From a bacterium (lineage in GTDB: Bacteria > Bacteroidota > Ignavibacteria > Kapaibacteriales > UBA961), in contig JALHLL010000026.1 of assembly GCA_022844575.1 (NCBI GenBank), positions 1 to 23,736 of the forward strand: DNA of 23,736 nucleotides, read 5' to 3'. The notes beneath the pieces were generated by a model. It was not told where the DNA came from. It saw only the letters and a list, made by a program, of their open reading frames with translations, and searched no databases. Shown here piece by piece: positions 1 through 9,056 of this stretch. A program made the translations under genes and the position numbers. How positions within the stretch are numbered: the first letter of the stretch is position 1; each line of letters starts with the position of its first letter.

Positions 1-712
1 TACCTATGTATTTTTTTACCTCATAACAAGAATAATCAAATTCCTCCGTATTGGGAATATTGTTTTGTATCCATTCATCATTATGATATAATCGTTGGAA
101 AGCGAATTGTTTTTTTTGCTGTATTCTCGGATGTCGTACCCAACCATAATGAAAAATACGCGCTTCCGTTTGTCGAGCATGTAGTTTACGTATTGTTCCG
201 TCGGAATTTCTTGTACGGAAACCTTGTGCATCCCGCCATGAAAATACATCCCCTGTATTTTTGAAGGCACGAATCTCCCGTCTATACCATTGCCGCCCCA
301 CTCCTGTATAATCATAACTGCCAAAAAAGTGATGCCAACGAAATAGTAATGATTCGGCGGACTTATCATTATCGGCTTTTTCCATTTCCTTACGTATAAG
401 TGCATAATCTTCTTCATGAAGAACCTCATCGCCTTGAAGGTACAGACACCAATCGCTTGTACAATAAGAAAGCGCAATATCGGTCTGTTGTGCAAGTATG
501 GAACCTTCATTTCGCTTATTTTCGTCCCATTGGGTTTCTATAGTACGTATATTGCTACTTATAGAACGAATGACTTGAAGGGTATTATCTTCACTATTTC
601 CAACTGCCACAATGAGTTCATCACAAAGTGGTAATAAAGAACGGATAGATTCGACGAACGGATAACCGAGAATTTCGCCGTTCCGTACAAATGTGAAACC
701 GGATATATTCAT
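1..712 (-). CDS. Glycosyltransferase family 2 protein (C-terminus beyond left edge)
   Basis: An uninterrupted reverse frame opens at ATG 710-712 and stays open for 237 codons to the window edge, so the C-terminus is missing. The protein begins MNISGFTFVRNGEILGYPF, the usual start of a GT-A fold family 2 glycosyltransferase. 'DELIVAVGNSEDNT' (residues 31-44) matches the nucleotide-binding strand and loop. 'WDENKRNEGS' (62-71) and 'DWCLYLQGDEVLHE' (87-100) carry the acidic cluster (G94-D95-E96) that normally positions the metal and sugar nucleotide. There is no signal peptide or membrane segment, so it is probably cytoplasmic and adds sugars to a lipid or surface polysaccharide. Acceptor and donor cannot be read from the sequence. 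It diverges from the DUF2279 gene across 56 bp, and a TATTTTTG box at 724-731 faces it, giving a very short leader. The family call is firm; the substrate is unknown. Confidence 0.85.
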   Translation of the reverse strand, partial: MNISGFTFVRNGEILGYPFVESIRSLLPLCDELIVAVGNSEDNTLQVIRSISSNIRTIETQWDENKRNEGSILAQQTDIALSYCTSDWCLYLQGDEVLHEEDYALIRKEMEKADNDKSAESLLFRWHHFFGSYDYTGVGRQWYRREIRAFKNTGDVFSWRDAQGFRTRNSDGTIRKLHARQTEARIFHYGWVRHPRIQQKKQFAFQRLYHNDEWIQNNIPNTEEFDYSCYEVKKYIG

Positions 713-723
713 ATCTTTTTCTA

Positions 724-731
724 CAAAAATA
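724..731 (-). promoter_or_regulatory. Bacteroidetes-type -7 promoter box (TATTTTTG)
   Basis: On the minus strand this octamer matches the TAnnTTTG -7 element used by the primary sigma factor of Bacteroidetes. It lies 11 nt before the ATG at 712, so a transcript would start only a few bases before the codon. No TTG element sits at the expected 17-23 nt upstream, so the call rests on the octamer and its position. Confidence 0.4.
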
Positions 732-768
732 CACTATAGGGTAAAAGCACCATTAATTATAGCCAACT

Positions 769-1911
769 ATGAAAATCGGTTTTTTAGTTTGTATTCTTCT
801 TTTTATTTCGATTCCTTGTTATGCGCAACTCCCCGGTTTATATCCCGACTATTGCGATTCGACACAACTAACAATTCAGATTCAAGATTCTTCGGAATTT
901 TTAGAGGAAATTTGCTTTGAAGAGAATCCGGTGAATACGGCTATTGGTATGATTATTACCGATTCGACCGAAATTACGAATGAGAACCCGAATATTGGTG
1001 TGAATACGGCTACCATATTGAATGATTCTTCGGATTATGTACCTTTGTCATTATTTACATATGCAGGTGATAGGCGGGTTACGATTGACGGTTCGCTTCC
1101 TCGCACGACCTCCAAGATTAAGCCGTTGCCTTTTATCGGTCTTGCAAGTATTTACTTGGCAATTACAACTGCCTTGCATATTTATCAGGTTAATACATTT
1201 TGGGATTCCACCACAACGTTTCGTTTTATTGAGGACGGCGATTATGCCTTATATGCCGATAAGTTTGGGCATGCGTGGGGTACATATATTAACGCTTATC
1301 TTGCTTCGGAAGCTTTAATGGGCTCCGGGCTTTCTTGGGAAGCGGCAACATGGGGTGGTGCCGGTATAGCTTTGGCTTATCAGACCTATGTTGAAGTAAT
1401 GGACGGTTATGGTAAAATATGGGGCTTTTCGTGGAGCGATATGTATGCAAACTTTGCTGGTGTCGGGTGGTTCTTGGCGCAACATTATGTTCCGTTTCTT
1501 CAGAACTTTACCTATAAAACAAGTTTTTTCCCTCCGCCATGGTTTGGTCAACAATCGCGAGAATCATCTACCATTTTTATTGATGACTATTCGGGGTGGA
1601 CATTTACCCTCGCAGTTGATGTACATAATCTTTTGCCGAATAAATGGAAAAGTTACTGGCCCAAATGGCTAAATATTGATGTTGGCCATGCCGTGCGTAA
1701 TCTTAAATACAAAGAAGGTGACCTTGTTTATACAATAGGACTCGATATTAATCCTGTGCGTTTATTACCGGATGGACCTAATTTGTATAATTGGTTCAAA
1801 CAGGGCTTCAATTATGTGAAATTTCCTGCACCTGCTATTGAATTCGGTAAAGAAACACGATTCAGACTTTTCTATCCTTTCCAATTACAAATAGGACCTA
1901 TTCATTTCTGA
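769..1911 (+). CDS. DUF2279 (YfiM-like) exported protein
   Basis: The 380-residue product starts with a clear Sec signal peptide (MKIGFLVCILLFISIPCYAQ, probable cleavage after Ala19). A variable Asp/Ser/Thr-rich stretch follows to about residue 110. A hydrophobic helix (about 121-140) leads into the conserved DUF2279 core at 160-240, recognised by 'YADKFGHAWGTY' (D164, K165, H168), the Gly/Trp-rich 'WGGAGIALAYQTYVEVMDG' and 'WSDMYANFAGVG'. The C-terminal 140 residues are rich in aromatics and may be beta-rich. DUF2279 proteins are predicted periplasmic or membrane-associated and have no established activity. The stop overlaps the next start (TGATG at 1909-1913), so the two genes are translationally coupled. 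Family call secure, function unknown. Confidence 0.85.
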   Translation: MKIGFLVCILLFISIPCYAQLPGLYPDYCDSTQLTIQIQDSSEFLEEICFEENPVNTAIGMIITDSTEITNENPNIGVNTATILNDSSDYVPLSLFTYAGDRRVTIDGSLPRTTSKIKPLPFIGLASIYLAITTALHIYQVNTFWDSTTTFRFIEDGDYALYADKFGHAWGTYINAYLASEALMGSGLSWEAATWGGAGIALAYQTYVEVMDGYGKIWGFSWSDMYANFAGVGWFLAQHYVPFLQNFTYKTSFFPPPWFGQQSRESSTIFIDDYSGWTFTLAVDVHNLLPNKWKSYWPKWLNIDVGHAVRNLKYKEGDLVYTIGLDINPVRLLPDGPNLYNWFKQGFNYVKFPAPAIEFGKETRFRLFYPFQLQIGPIHF

Positions 1912-2555
1912 TGAAAAAGAAAGACTGTATAATGGTTTTTCTCAAATACCCGCGCATTGGGGAAGTAAAGACACGTTTAGGAGCGACAATAGGGCATGAG
2001 ATAGCTACGCATTTCTATAAGAATTTATGTGAAATTACATTCGAGCAATGCCTTCTTCTTCAGAAAAATGATGACATTGATATTCTATTATTCTGTGTAT
2101 CCGATAAGGATATTGGAAAAGTAAACGAGTGGACAGATAACAGTTTTATAAGCAGGTCGCAAAGAGGTAATGACTTAGGCGAGAGACTACGTAATGCTTT
2201 TGAACAAGTGTTTTGCGAAGGGTATGATAAGTGTACGGTAATTGGTACGGATGCACCGGAAATATCGGCTGATATTATTGAACGAGCTTTTTTTGCTTTG
2301 GATAATAATGATTATGTAATCGGCGAAGCCCAAGATGGCGGATATTATCTGTTGGGAATGAAAGAATACAATCCGCAAATATTTGAGGAAATCTCATGGA
2401 GTACCAATACCGTTTATAAAAGAACGACGGAAATAATATATTCCCTAAACAAAACGGTATTTAATTTGCCGATATTGATTGATATTGATAGGGAAGAGGA
2501 CTTACTACAGCTTCAAAATAGTAATGAAGTATTATATGCCCGACTTCTCGAATAA
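1911..2555 (+). CDS. TIGR04282/DUF2064 family glycosyltransferase-like protein
   Basis: The 214-residue product has the hallmarks of the DUF2064 (TIGR04282) GT-A-like family. These are the N-terminal 'FLKYPRIGEVKTRL' (10-23), a nucleotidyl/glycosyl-transfer loop; 'VIGTDAPEIS' (110-119) with the Asp of the GT-A acidic motif; and 'AQDGGYYLLG' (140-149), the family signature. The family is named for arsenosugar biosynthesis because some members sit in ars clusters. Nothing arsenic-related is visible here, so a general glycosyl- or nucleotidyl-transferase is the safer reading. The ATG overlaps the TGA of the DUF2279 gene. Its TAA is directly followed by the stop codon of the convergent DUF4175 gene, leaving no room for a terminator. 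Confidence 0.85.
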   Translation: MKKKDCIMVFLKYPRIGEVKTRLGATIGHEIATHFYKNLCEITFEQCLLLQKNDDIDILLFCVSDKDIGKVNEWTDNSFISRSQRGNDLGERLRNAFEQVFCEGYDKCTVIGTDAPEISADIIERAFFALDNNDYVIGEAQDGGYYLLGMKEYNPQIFEEISWSTNTVYKRTTEIIYSLNKTVFNLPILIDIDREEDLLQLQNSNEVLYARLLE

Positions 2556-5500
2556 CTATTTTGCTTCGCTATTTACTTGCTTATTTAATTGTTCAAAATA
2601 CATTCGTATTATTTGCTCATAATCTTTAGTAAATTGAATTTGATTCTCTTGTGGCGTATTGCCATTATTAGCTTTAACACCATTCATATTTAATTGATCA
2701 GGACTTTTTCTTAGCATATCCGTTCCCGATTTCGATTCCCGTTTCTTTTCATAATCCCGCTCATTCATCGAAAGAGTCGCATCTAATAATCGTGAAAGGA
2801 TTTTATCCTGCCTTTTTATAGTTTCATCGCTGATATTGCCCGTTTCCATATCAGTCATTACTTCCTTCATTTCTTGTGCAATTCTATCCAATGAACCTAA
2901 TGCTTTTTTACCACCTCCGGTTTGTTCTTTTTGCTCTTTGGCAAGTTCCTGCATTGCCTGCATCGCTTTTCCTTGTTGAGCAGCCAATCTGCCCATTTCC
3001 GCTTGCTGTTGCATGGACATTTCACCATTTTGTCCGGGTTGCAAACGTTGCATTCCCTGATTAATTTGCTGCTGTTGTCCTGCCATTTGTTGTAATTTTT
3101 GCATAAAACCTCCCGGTGTTTTTCCACCCTTTCCTTTTCCTTTGCCGTCTCCCTCGCCATTATCGCCTTCGCTTCCTTCGCCACCTTCACCCTGATTCTT
3201 CATTCCCTGCATGGCTTCTTGCATTTGCATAGCTGCTTTATTCATGGATGACATGGCTTGGCTTTGTTGTTGTGCCGCCTGCTGCCCGTTTCTGTTGGAG
3301 AGTTGTTCGCCGCTTTGTTGCATTTTCTGCATTGCCTCTCCTATGTTCTTTGCCATTTCGGGGGTCATAGCCATTGATTTTTGCGAAACATCGGCCATCC
3401 TTTGAGCAACATTATTTAATTGCTCTTGCAGTTTTTTCTGTTCTTGTGCATTCTGTGTGTATTGTGCTGAGTTGGGGTCTAATTGTTGTGAGTTTTTACG
3501 TAATTGTTCTTGCTTCTGCGATAAATCCAATAAATCCGAAACAGATTTTTGCATTTGTTTTATCACTTCTTTGGAAAGATTCTTATTCATTTCCTTTTTG
3601 AGTGATTTCATTTTCTGTGCAAAACTTTTTGCTTTTTGTGCTGCCGATTTTTGTTTCTGACTTGATTTTTCCGTTTGTCCCTTTTCCATTTCTTCGGCTG
3701 CTTCTTCCATTTGTTCCGCTAAGTCACTACTTTCTTCACCAAACTCTTGTTTTGCCTCCGCAAGTTTATCCATCGGCATATTTTGTTTGATATCCTTCAT
3801 AAGGTTCTCGAGGTCATTAAGGTCTTTTTTAATGTCCTTTGCCTCATCACTCAAATCTTTTTGTTTTTCTGCCAAATCGCTTTTGCGCTGCTGGTCATTG
3901 GCATTTGTATTTTCTGTTTGTTTTTGTAATTCATTTATTTTCTTTTCCAATTGCTCTGCCCTTTTGGTGAGCGCATCGGTTAATTGTTCCGCTTTCAAGC
4001 GTTTCATAATATTCAATGAACGTTCAATTTGTTTTTTGAACTGCTCTTCATTGAATTGATATTGTTTCATGGCTTCCTGCATTTGTTGAGGCGACATCTG
4101 CTGCATAGCTTGTTGCATTTTTTCCATTGCTTTTTGCAATTCAGGAGAATTTACCTCTTTCATCAATTTTTGTAGTTCTTGATACTTATCTAAAGTTTCT
4201 TTCGATATGGCATTATTATCCTGCAACTTTTTTGACATATCATCAAGTTTTTGTGATACATCTTCCAACTTTTTCTGCAAATCCTTTTGCTGTTGTAAAG
4301 CGTCTTCCATTTTCTTTTTATCCTGCCAGTCCATTTGTTTGTCTTTTCTCAAATCCCTTTGCAGTTTTTCCATTTCTTTTTGCGATTGTTCAGCTTGTTT
4401 GGCTATTTCTTCAAGGTCTTTACGAATTTCCTCTTGTTGTTTACCCGAATCATTTAAAACCTCATCCAATGAAGGTAATTTTACGGAAACAGTTTGTGTT
4501 CGTGCTGATTTTGGTCCCGATATATTATCATTATCGAAAACTTCGCAATAAAATTCATATTTATCACTCGGCGAAATACCTATCTTAGTTATATCCCACA
4601 AATAGGGGACGGTAACGGATTTTTCCTTCTGGGAAATGGGTATTCTTATTGCTGTAAACTGATCTGTTTTTTTACCATATTTCGATTCTGCCAAACGATA
4701 GTTAAGTGTTAGGGTTGTAAATCCGTAATCATCATCGGCAGCAAGTTTTATAGGCAGCATAGCCGAGGCATCTACCGTAACATCATTCTGCGGGGTAATG
4801 AGCGATATCGCCGGAGAATTATCGGTTTGAGCAATGATTTTATAATGGATGGGTGAGTCATTTGTTAAGCCGTCGGTATCAAGTAATTCTATGTAATATT
4901 CACCGCTTGAGTTTACCGTAAATTTACCATTTGCCCTACGACCATTTATGGACATTTCTTTTCTTATCGTATCATACGGAATCCCGCTCGAATCGTTTTT
5001 TGGTGTCAAGAGAATAATGGTTGAACGATTAAGCTGCTTATTTGCAAGAATTTCCATATCCGTAACAGAGCCGCGTAATGTTACAATATCGGCAGCATCT
5101 TCATGTAAAGTTATTGTGGGTTGTTGTGCATAAGCAGGCGAATACACTTTACCTGAAAGTGATTTCAGTATCGGTTTATCGCTTACCATAATAGTACCTA
5201 CTTCGCTTGTAACCGCTGAACTAAGCCACTGGCTTTCCGCAAAATATTCTATGCTGTTTGTTAATGAACTTACAGTATAAGTCCAATGCCCGTTTGCATC
5301 CGGTTTTATTTCATGCGAATCGAAATTTTGCTGCTGTAATTCTCGTATTTTCAGAATTACATTGGCAGGAGGTATTTCGGCTTTTTCTCCTCTTAATTTT
5401 TTATCGTGCATAGGATTGACCGATAAACTGAACGGAGCCGGAGGTAAAAACGATGTATTATAATTGATTACTCTTTCTAAAGAAGAACGGTAAGCAGGTA

Positions 5501-6026
5501 CAGCAAACAAACCGAATAACACAAGTACCGATACAGCTGTGAACAAGGCAAATCGTTGAATTTCCTTTTTTTCGACAATAACAAAAAAATCTTTGTTTGT
5601 ACTTGAACCAAAAGCCGTATCGAAAGCAGATTCTATAAAATCTTTTGAACCCTGTTGGTATTCATTACCCGCTAATTGGAAAGCATTAAGCAATGTATCG
5701 CGGATATCGGGAAAAGCATTACCCACTCTTTTGGCAATTTCATAAGGATTAAATGAATTACGAATACCGAAGTATCGTAATGCTATCGGTATTATACGAT
5801 ACAAGGAAAAAAGTGTAAAAACCGTAAGGCAAGAATAATAAAGAAAAGTACGGAAGGGAATATCACCATTTGCCAGCAGTTCAATACAACCGGCACAAAT
5901 AGCCAATATGCACAGCATTATAATTGTTTTATTGACGGCAGTAATAAGTTCATAAAAAAGTTCTTTTTTATGAACTGCCGAAAAACGCTGGAGTAATGTT
6001 GTGTATCCTGTTTGAGTTGTTTTCAT
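2556..6026 (-). CDS. DUF4175 family membrane protein with long coiled coil
   Basis: This 1156-residue protein has three hydrophobic segments at about 33-51, 60-85 and 159-177. Between the last two is 'FPDIRDTLLNAFQLA' (105-119), typical of DUF4175 proteins. Residues about 195-520 look like extracytoplasmic beta-sandwich modules. From about 530 to 1090 the sequence is almost entirely Gln/Lys/Glu/Met-rich heptad-like helix, broken by a Gly-rich segment around 975-1000 (GEGGEGSEGDNGEGDGKGKG). The topology suggests a membrane-anchored protein with a very long helical rod. DUF4175 has no proven biochemical role; in Bacteroidota it often lies near envelope or aerotolerance genes. It starts 9 nt after the stop of the upstream TPR gene, so they form one operon. 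No enzyme motif is visible. Confidence 0.8.
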   Translation of the reverse strand: MKTTQTGYTTLLQRFSAVHKKELFYELITAVNKTIIMLCILAICAGCIELLANGDIPFRTFLYYSCLTVFTLFSLYRIIPIALRYFGIRNSFNPYEIAKRVGNAFPDIRDTLLNAFQLAGNEYQQGSKDFIESAFDTAFGSSTNKDFFVIVEKKEIQRFALFTAVSVLVLFGLFAVPAYRSSLERVINYNTSFLPPAPFSLSVNPMHDKKLRGEKAEIPPANVILKIRELQQQNFDSHEIKPDANGHWTYTVSSLTNSIEYFAESQWLSSAVTSEVGTIMVSDKPILKSLSGKVYSPAYAQQPTITLHEDAADIVTLRGSVTDMEILANKQLNRSTIILLTPKNDSSGIPYDTIRKEMSINGRRANGKFTVNSSGEYYIELLDTDGLTNDSPIHYKIIAQTDNSPAISLITPQNDVTVDASAMLPIKLAADDDYGFTTLTLNYRLAESKYGKKTDQFTAIRIPISQKEKSVTVPYLWDITKIGISPSDKYEFYCEVFDNDNISGPKSARTQTVSVKLPSLDEVLNDSGKQQEEIRKDLEEIAKQAEQSQKEMEKLQRDLRKDKQMDWQDKKKMEDALQQQKDLQKKLEDVSQKLDDMSKKLQDNNAISKETLDKYQELQKLMKEVNSPELQKAMEKMQQAMQQMSPQQMQEAMKQYQFNEEQFKKQIERSLNIMKRLKAEQLTDALTKRAEQLEKKINELQKQTENTNANDQQRKSDLAEKQKDLSDEAKDIKKDLNDLENLMKDIKQNMPMDKLAEAKQEFGEESSDLAEQMEEAAEEMEKGQTEKSSQKQKSAAQKAKSFAQKMKSLKKEMNKNLSKEVIKQMQKSVSDLLDLSQKQEQLRKNSQQLDPNSAQYTQNAQEQKKLQEQLNNVAQRMADVSQKSMAMTPEMAKNIGEAMQKMQQSGEQLSNRNGQQAAQQQSQAMSSMNKAAMQMQEAMQGMKNQGEGGEGSEGDNGEGDGKGKGKGGKTPGGFMQKLQQMAGQQQQINQGMQRLQPGQNGEMSMQQQAEMGRLAAQQGKAMQAMQELAKEQKEQTGGGKKALGSLDRIAQEMKEVMTDMETGNISDETIKRQDKILSRLLDATLSMNERDYEKKRESKSGTDMLRKSPDQLNMNGVKANNGNTPQENQIQFTKDYEQIIRMYFEQLNKQVNSEAK

Positions 6027-6035
6027 AATAGTAGG

Positions 6036-7871
6036 TTATGCGCCACGAAGTTTGCGTATTTTTTCTCGTGTTTCCTGTAACAAAATTGAGCGTGGATATT
6101 TAATCAATAACTCGCCGTATATTGATAATGCCTCATCCTTTTTCGATGAACTACGTAATACATCACCAAGTAACGATAAGGCAATATCGCCATATATCGA
6201 ATCCGAGAAATCAAGTATAAAACGTCTTAAATTTTGTTCGGCATCATTATATTTTCTTTGTGCAATAAGGGCTTTTGCATATTCCAAATGTGCTTTTTCC
6301 ATTAGGTCGGCTTTTGCACACATACCCTGTAATTGTTTATAGAACTGCTCTACATCGGAAAGGTTTTTTCTGATTGTAGCCAATTCCATTTTTGCATATA
6401 ATTGCAAGCAACTTGTATAATCCTCATTATCTTCAAAAAGAAGTATATAGGTAAGGGCATCGTTGGAAATATCGCTTTCGGTTTTTGCCGCAAGTATTGC
6501 AAGTTTATTTTTTGCTGAATCTATATATCCGGCATAATACTCCATTAAGGCAAGAGAGTATTTAGCTTTGTCACTTTCGCGTTGTAGCGTACGGGATAAC
6601 ATTCGAGCAACGGTCTGATAATAATTACTTGCCGATTTCATATCGCCTTGTTGCAAACGTATATCGCCCGCAAAAAGTGCTGCATTTGCAGCCAATGTAC
6701 TACCTGCTGATGTTTTAATAATAAAATCAAGGTTCTCGATTGTTTTATCCGGCTCGGATAAATACTTATTATGAATTTGAGCAACTCGGTACCGACATTC
6801 ATTCGCTAATTGATTATCGGGGAAATCCTTGATAATCTCCTGATATTTATTTATAATACCATTCGCTTCTTCACGCGAAACGGAATCACGATCTAATAGT
6901 TTCTCTTCCAATGAGGAAGCGTAACCATACAGTGCGGTAATAAAATACGGTGTGTTTTTGCCGAAGTCCATCACTTTTGTAAATGCTTCCATTGCAATAT
7001 CGTACTCACTTTCCTTACTTGCAAGATTTGCAAAGTTCAGAAGTTCACGACCCTGAGAACGGGTTCTTTCATCCAAACTTTGTGCGGCAGTCAATCCTTT
7101 ACGATATTGCTTCGATTCTCGGAAAAACCATAATTGGAGCATCATCACATTATAATCATCAGGTCGTTCTGATAAAGCATTTTCCAATGCTTTACTGATA
7201 TGTGCGTTTGCGTTTTCTGTGAGCATCAGTGCACTTAAACGACCCTGTGCCAAGCCCAGGCTTTTTGTGGCGGCAAATAAGTTCATCACTTCTTCCGTGC
7301 CTTTTTCCACATTACCCGTCGCAGCATAAAATTGACTAAGTTCATCGGCAAAAAGAATTGGCGACTCCAACATTGTTCTTGCCGTAAGCAATGTGGCTAC
7401 CGCTTTATCATAAAGCCGTAATCGTGATTGCATTGTTGCTATATCACGGTAACATTCCGTTATTGTTCCGCAAGATGCTAATGCCGTATTCCATGATTTT
7501 TCAGCTTCGGCTTGTTTGCCTGTTGTCCATAATAATGTACCGAGAAGCGCATGAATTTGTGATGACTTATCGGTATCCGCTTTTTCTTGAACAATCGGCA
7601 AAAGAGAATTGGGTTGATCTAAGGCAAGTAATGTCCTTACTACGCCTTCAAAATATTCTTCATTCTGTTTGTTTTTTACAAACAGTTCCTGATAGAGGCG
7701 ACTTGCTTCTCTTGTATTACCGCTTTCCTCATAACTGCGTGCCAATTCAAGTTTTCTGCTTTCTTCAGTTTGGGCAAAAGTTCCGTATTGCATAAAGCAC
7801 ATGACTATAAATATCCGAATACATAGTCGAGCGGATATTTTTGGCATAAACCTTGTCAATAGGTACTTCAT
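6036..7871 (-). CDS. Exported tetratricopeptide-repeat protein
   Basis: The 611-residue product has an N-terminal signal sequence (basic start, hydrophobic 'LCIRIFIVMCFMQYGTF', cleavage probably before Gln34). Degenerate TPR units run through almost the whole mature protein, for example 'LARSYEESGNTREASRLYQEL' near the N-terminus, 'QALLGTLLWTTGKQAEAEKSW'-like units, and C-terminal 'AKALIAQRKYNDAEQNLRRF' and 'GDVLRSSSKKDEALSIYGEL'. TPR solenoids bind other proteins, so a periplasmic scaffold or adaptor is likely. It is the first gene of a two-gene operon with the DUF4175 protein, which suggests they act together in the envelope. A possible second start lies at Met9. Its start lies 23 bp from the divergent lipoprotein start. 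No enzymatic motif was found. Confidence 0.8.
   Translation of the reverse strand: MKYLLTRFMPKISARLCIRIFIVMCFMQYGTFAQTEESRKLELARSYEESGNTREASRLYQELFVKNKQNEEYFEGVVRTLLALDQPNSLLPIVQEKADTDKSSQIHALLGTLLWTTGKQAEAEKSWNTALASCGTITECYRDIATMQSRLRLYDKAVATLLTARTMLESPILFADELSQFYAATGNVEKGTEEVMNLFAATKSLGLAQGRLSALMLTENANAHISKALENALSERPDDYNVMMLQLWFFRESKQYRKGLTAAQSLDERTRSQGRELLNFANLASKESEYDIAMEAFTKVMDFGKNTPYFITALYGYASSLEEKLLDRDSVSREEANGIINKYQEIIKDFPDNQLANECRYRVAQIHNKYLSEPDKTIENLDFIIKTSAGSTLAANAALFAGDIRLQQGDMKSASNYYQTVARMLSRTLQRESDKAKYSLALMEYYAGYIDSAKNKLAILAAKTESDISNDALTYILLFEDNEDYTSCLQLYAKMELATIRKNLSDVEQFYKQLQGMCAKADLMEKAHLEYAKALIAQRKYNDAEQNLRRFILDFSDSIYGDIALSLLGDVLRSSSKKDEALSIYGELLIKYPRSILLQETREKIRKLRGA
7836..7843 (+). 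promoter_or_regulatory. Candidate -7 promoter box (TATTTTTG) for the CpoB-like gene
   Basis: An exact TATTTTTG box on the plus strand lies 51 nt upstream of the ATG at 7895, inside the first codons of the divergent TPR gene. The gap between the two genes is too short to contain promoters, so an embedded promoter is expected. A weaker alternative is TAACTTGG at 7877-7884, 21 nt after a TTG. No -33 element accompanies the exact box. Confidence 0.3.
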
Positions 7872-7894
7872 TAGTATAACTTGGTTTTAATGTG

Positions 7895-8938
7895 ATGAAT
7901 AAACGCCATGCGGCGAAATATGGACTATTCTTCTTAAGGTCACAGACGAGTATCTTCACCGTCATATTGGTACTGACTATTCTTGTTGGGTGCAAATCTA
8001 ACTCTGTTGTATCAAATGAAGATTTGTCAGGGGATAATAGTGAGGGGCTTACACCTCTCTCTACCCTACTTTCCCGTCCGCGACCTTCAGCTAATACCAA
8101 TAACCGTACCATTGAGGAAATGACTTTTACCGATCCGGTTAAAGAAGAAAACAAAGTGGCGGTAACGGGACTGAAAAGATTGCCGACACTTCGTGAGCAA
8201 ATGAGCGAGATTACGGAAAATCAACAACAAGTGCTTACGGCTACGGATTCTGTACTCGGTCAGCTTCATGAAATTCGCTCCGATTTGGAGGTAATAAAAC
8301 AAACATTGGTATCTACCCCAAAGCCAACGGAAAAAACAGAAGATGTAGTGAAGCCGAAAGGGAAAACTAAGCCCGAAACAAAAAAAACCAATGATGATAT
8401 TATTCTGCCGGACGAAAAGGCCGAACCTTCAAAAAAGCAACTAAGCTCCTCAAAAAAGAGTAATCAGATATTGACAGCCGAACTGAAAAAGAAGGAAAAT
8501 CAAAACGAACAAAAACCGATTATTGCCGATGGGGAAAGTGGTATAACAAAACAAGAGCCTAAAAACGATTCATTAATTGGCTCAAGTTATCGAAATGCCC
8601 TACGGTTAATATCGCGGCGTGAATATACGCAGGCAATACCACATCTGCAATCGGCGATTGCAAAACCGGAAAATGCGGCTACGAAGCTGAATGCCCAATA
8701 TTGGCTTGGCGAAGCTATTTTTGCAACCGGCAATTATGAGCAGGCATTAACACAGTTTAATATGATATTAAGCCAGAAAAATTCATCAAAATTGGATGAT
8801 GCCATGATTATGATAGGGGAGACCTATTATCGTCAGGGAAGAAAAGATGAGGCAATAAAAACATTTAATAAATTGATAAGCACTTTCCCGACAAGTGAAT
8901 TTATACCGCGTGCTCGTAAACGTTTGCAACAACTATGA
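7895..8938 (+). CDS. CpoB/YbgF-like TPR lipoprotein
   Basis: From ATG 7895 (an in-frame GTG at 7892 is the alternative) the protein has 347 residues. A lipoprotein signal ends in the lipobox LVGC with acyl-Cys33. It is followed by a Ser/Asn/Pro-rich tether, a predicted coiled coil ('LREQMSEITENQQQVLTATD', then 'LGQLHEIRSDLEVIKQTL'), a Lys/Pro/Glu-rich linker, and a C-terminal TPR block over about the last 115 residues ('YRNALRLISRREYTQAIPHL', 'AQYWLGEAIFATGNYEQALT', 'IMIGETYYRQGRKDEAIKTF'). Coiled coil followed by C-terminal TPRs is the architecture of CpoB/YbgF, the Tol-Pal-associated periplasmic regulator. Unlike E. coli CpoB, this one is lipid-anchored, and no tol or pal genes lie nearby. 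An envelope protein-interaction role is likely; equivalence to CpoB is inference. Confidence 0.75.
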   Translation: MNKRHAAKYGLFFLRSQTSIFTVILVLTILVGCKSNSVVSNEDLSGDNSEGLTPLSTLLSRPRPSANTNNRTIEEMTFTDPVKEENKVAVTGLKRLPTLREQMSEITENQQQVLTATDSVLGQLHEIRSDLEVIKQTLVSTPKPTEKTEDVVKPKGKTKPETKKTNDDIILPDEKAEPSKKQLSSSKKSNQILTAELKKKENQNEQKPIIADGESGITKQEPKNDSLIGSSYRNALRLISRREYTQAIPHLQSAIAKPENAATKLNAQYWLGEAIFATGNYEQALTQFNMILSQKNSSKLDDAMIMIGETYYRQGRKDEAIKTFNKLISTFPTSEFIPRARKRLQQL

Positions 8939-9056
8939 ACTAATGAGATTATAAGTAAACCGACTTTACTCTATCTTATGGCTAATAGGATATGTTCTTG
9001 TTCTTAATCGCATTTTTTGTAATTTAAAAACTATAATTTAAAATGAGGATGTTTAT

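Noticed and set aside
16..510. Reverse ORF of 164 codons at the left end
   Set aside because: It is a shadow frame of the true glycosyltransferase, which is open from 712 to the edge with clear family motifs.
1911..2555. TIGR04282 gene as evidence of arsenic metabolism
   Set aside because: No ars genes are nearby, and the family is widespread outside arsenic clusters.
4127..4588. Forward ORFs opposite the DUF4175 gene (for example 4127-4588 and 4207-4551)
   Set aside because: They are Phe/Cys/Ser-rich antisense shadows of Gln/Lys/Glu codons, without ribosome-binding sites or domains.
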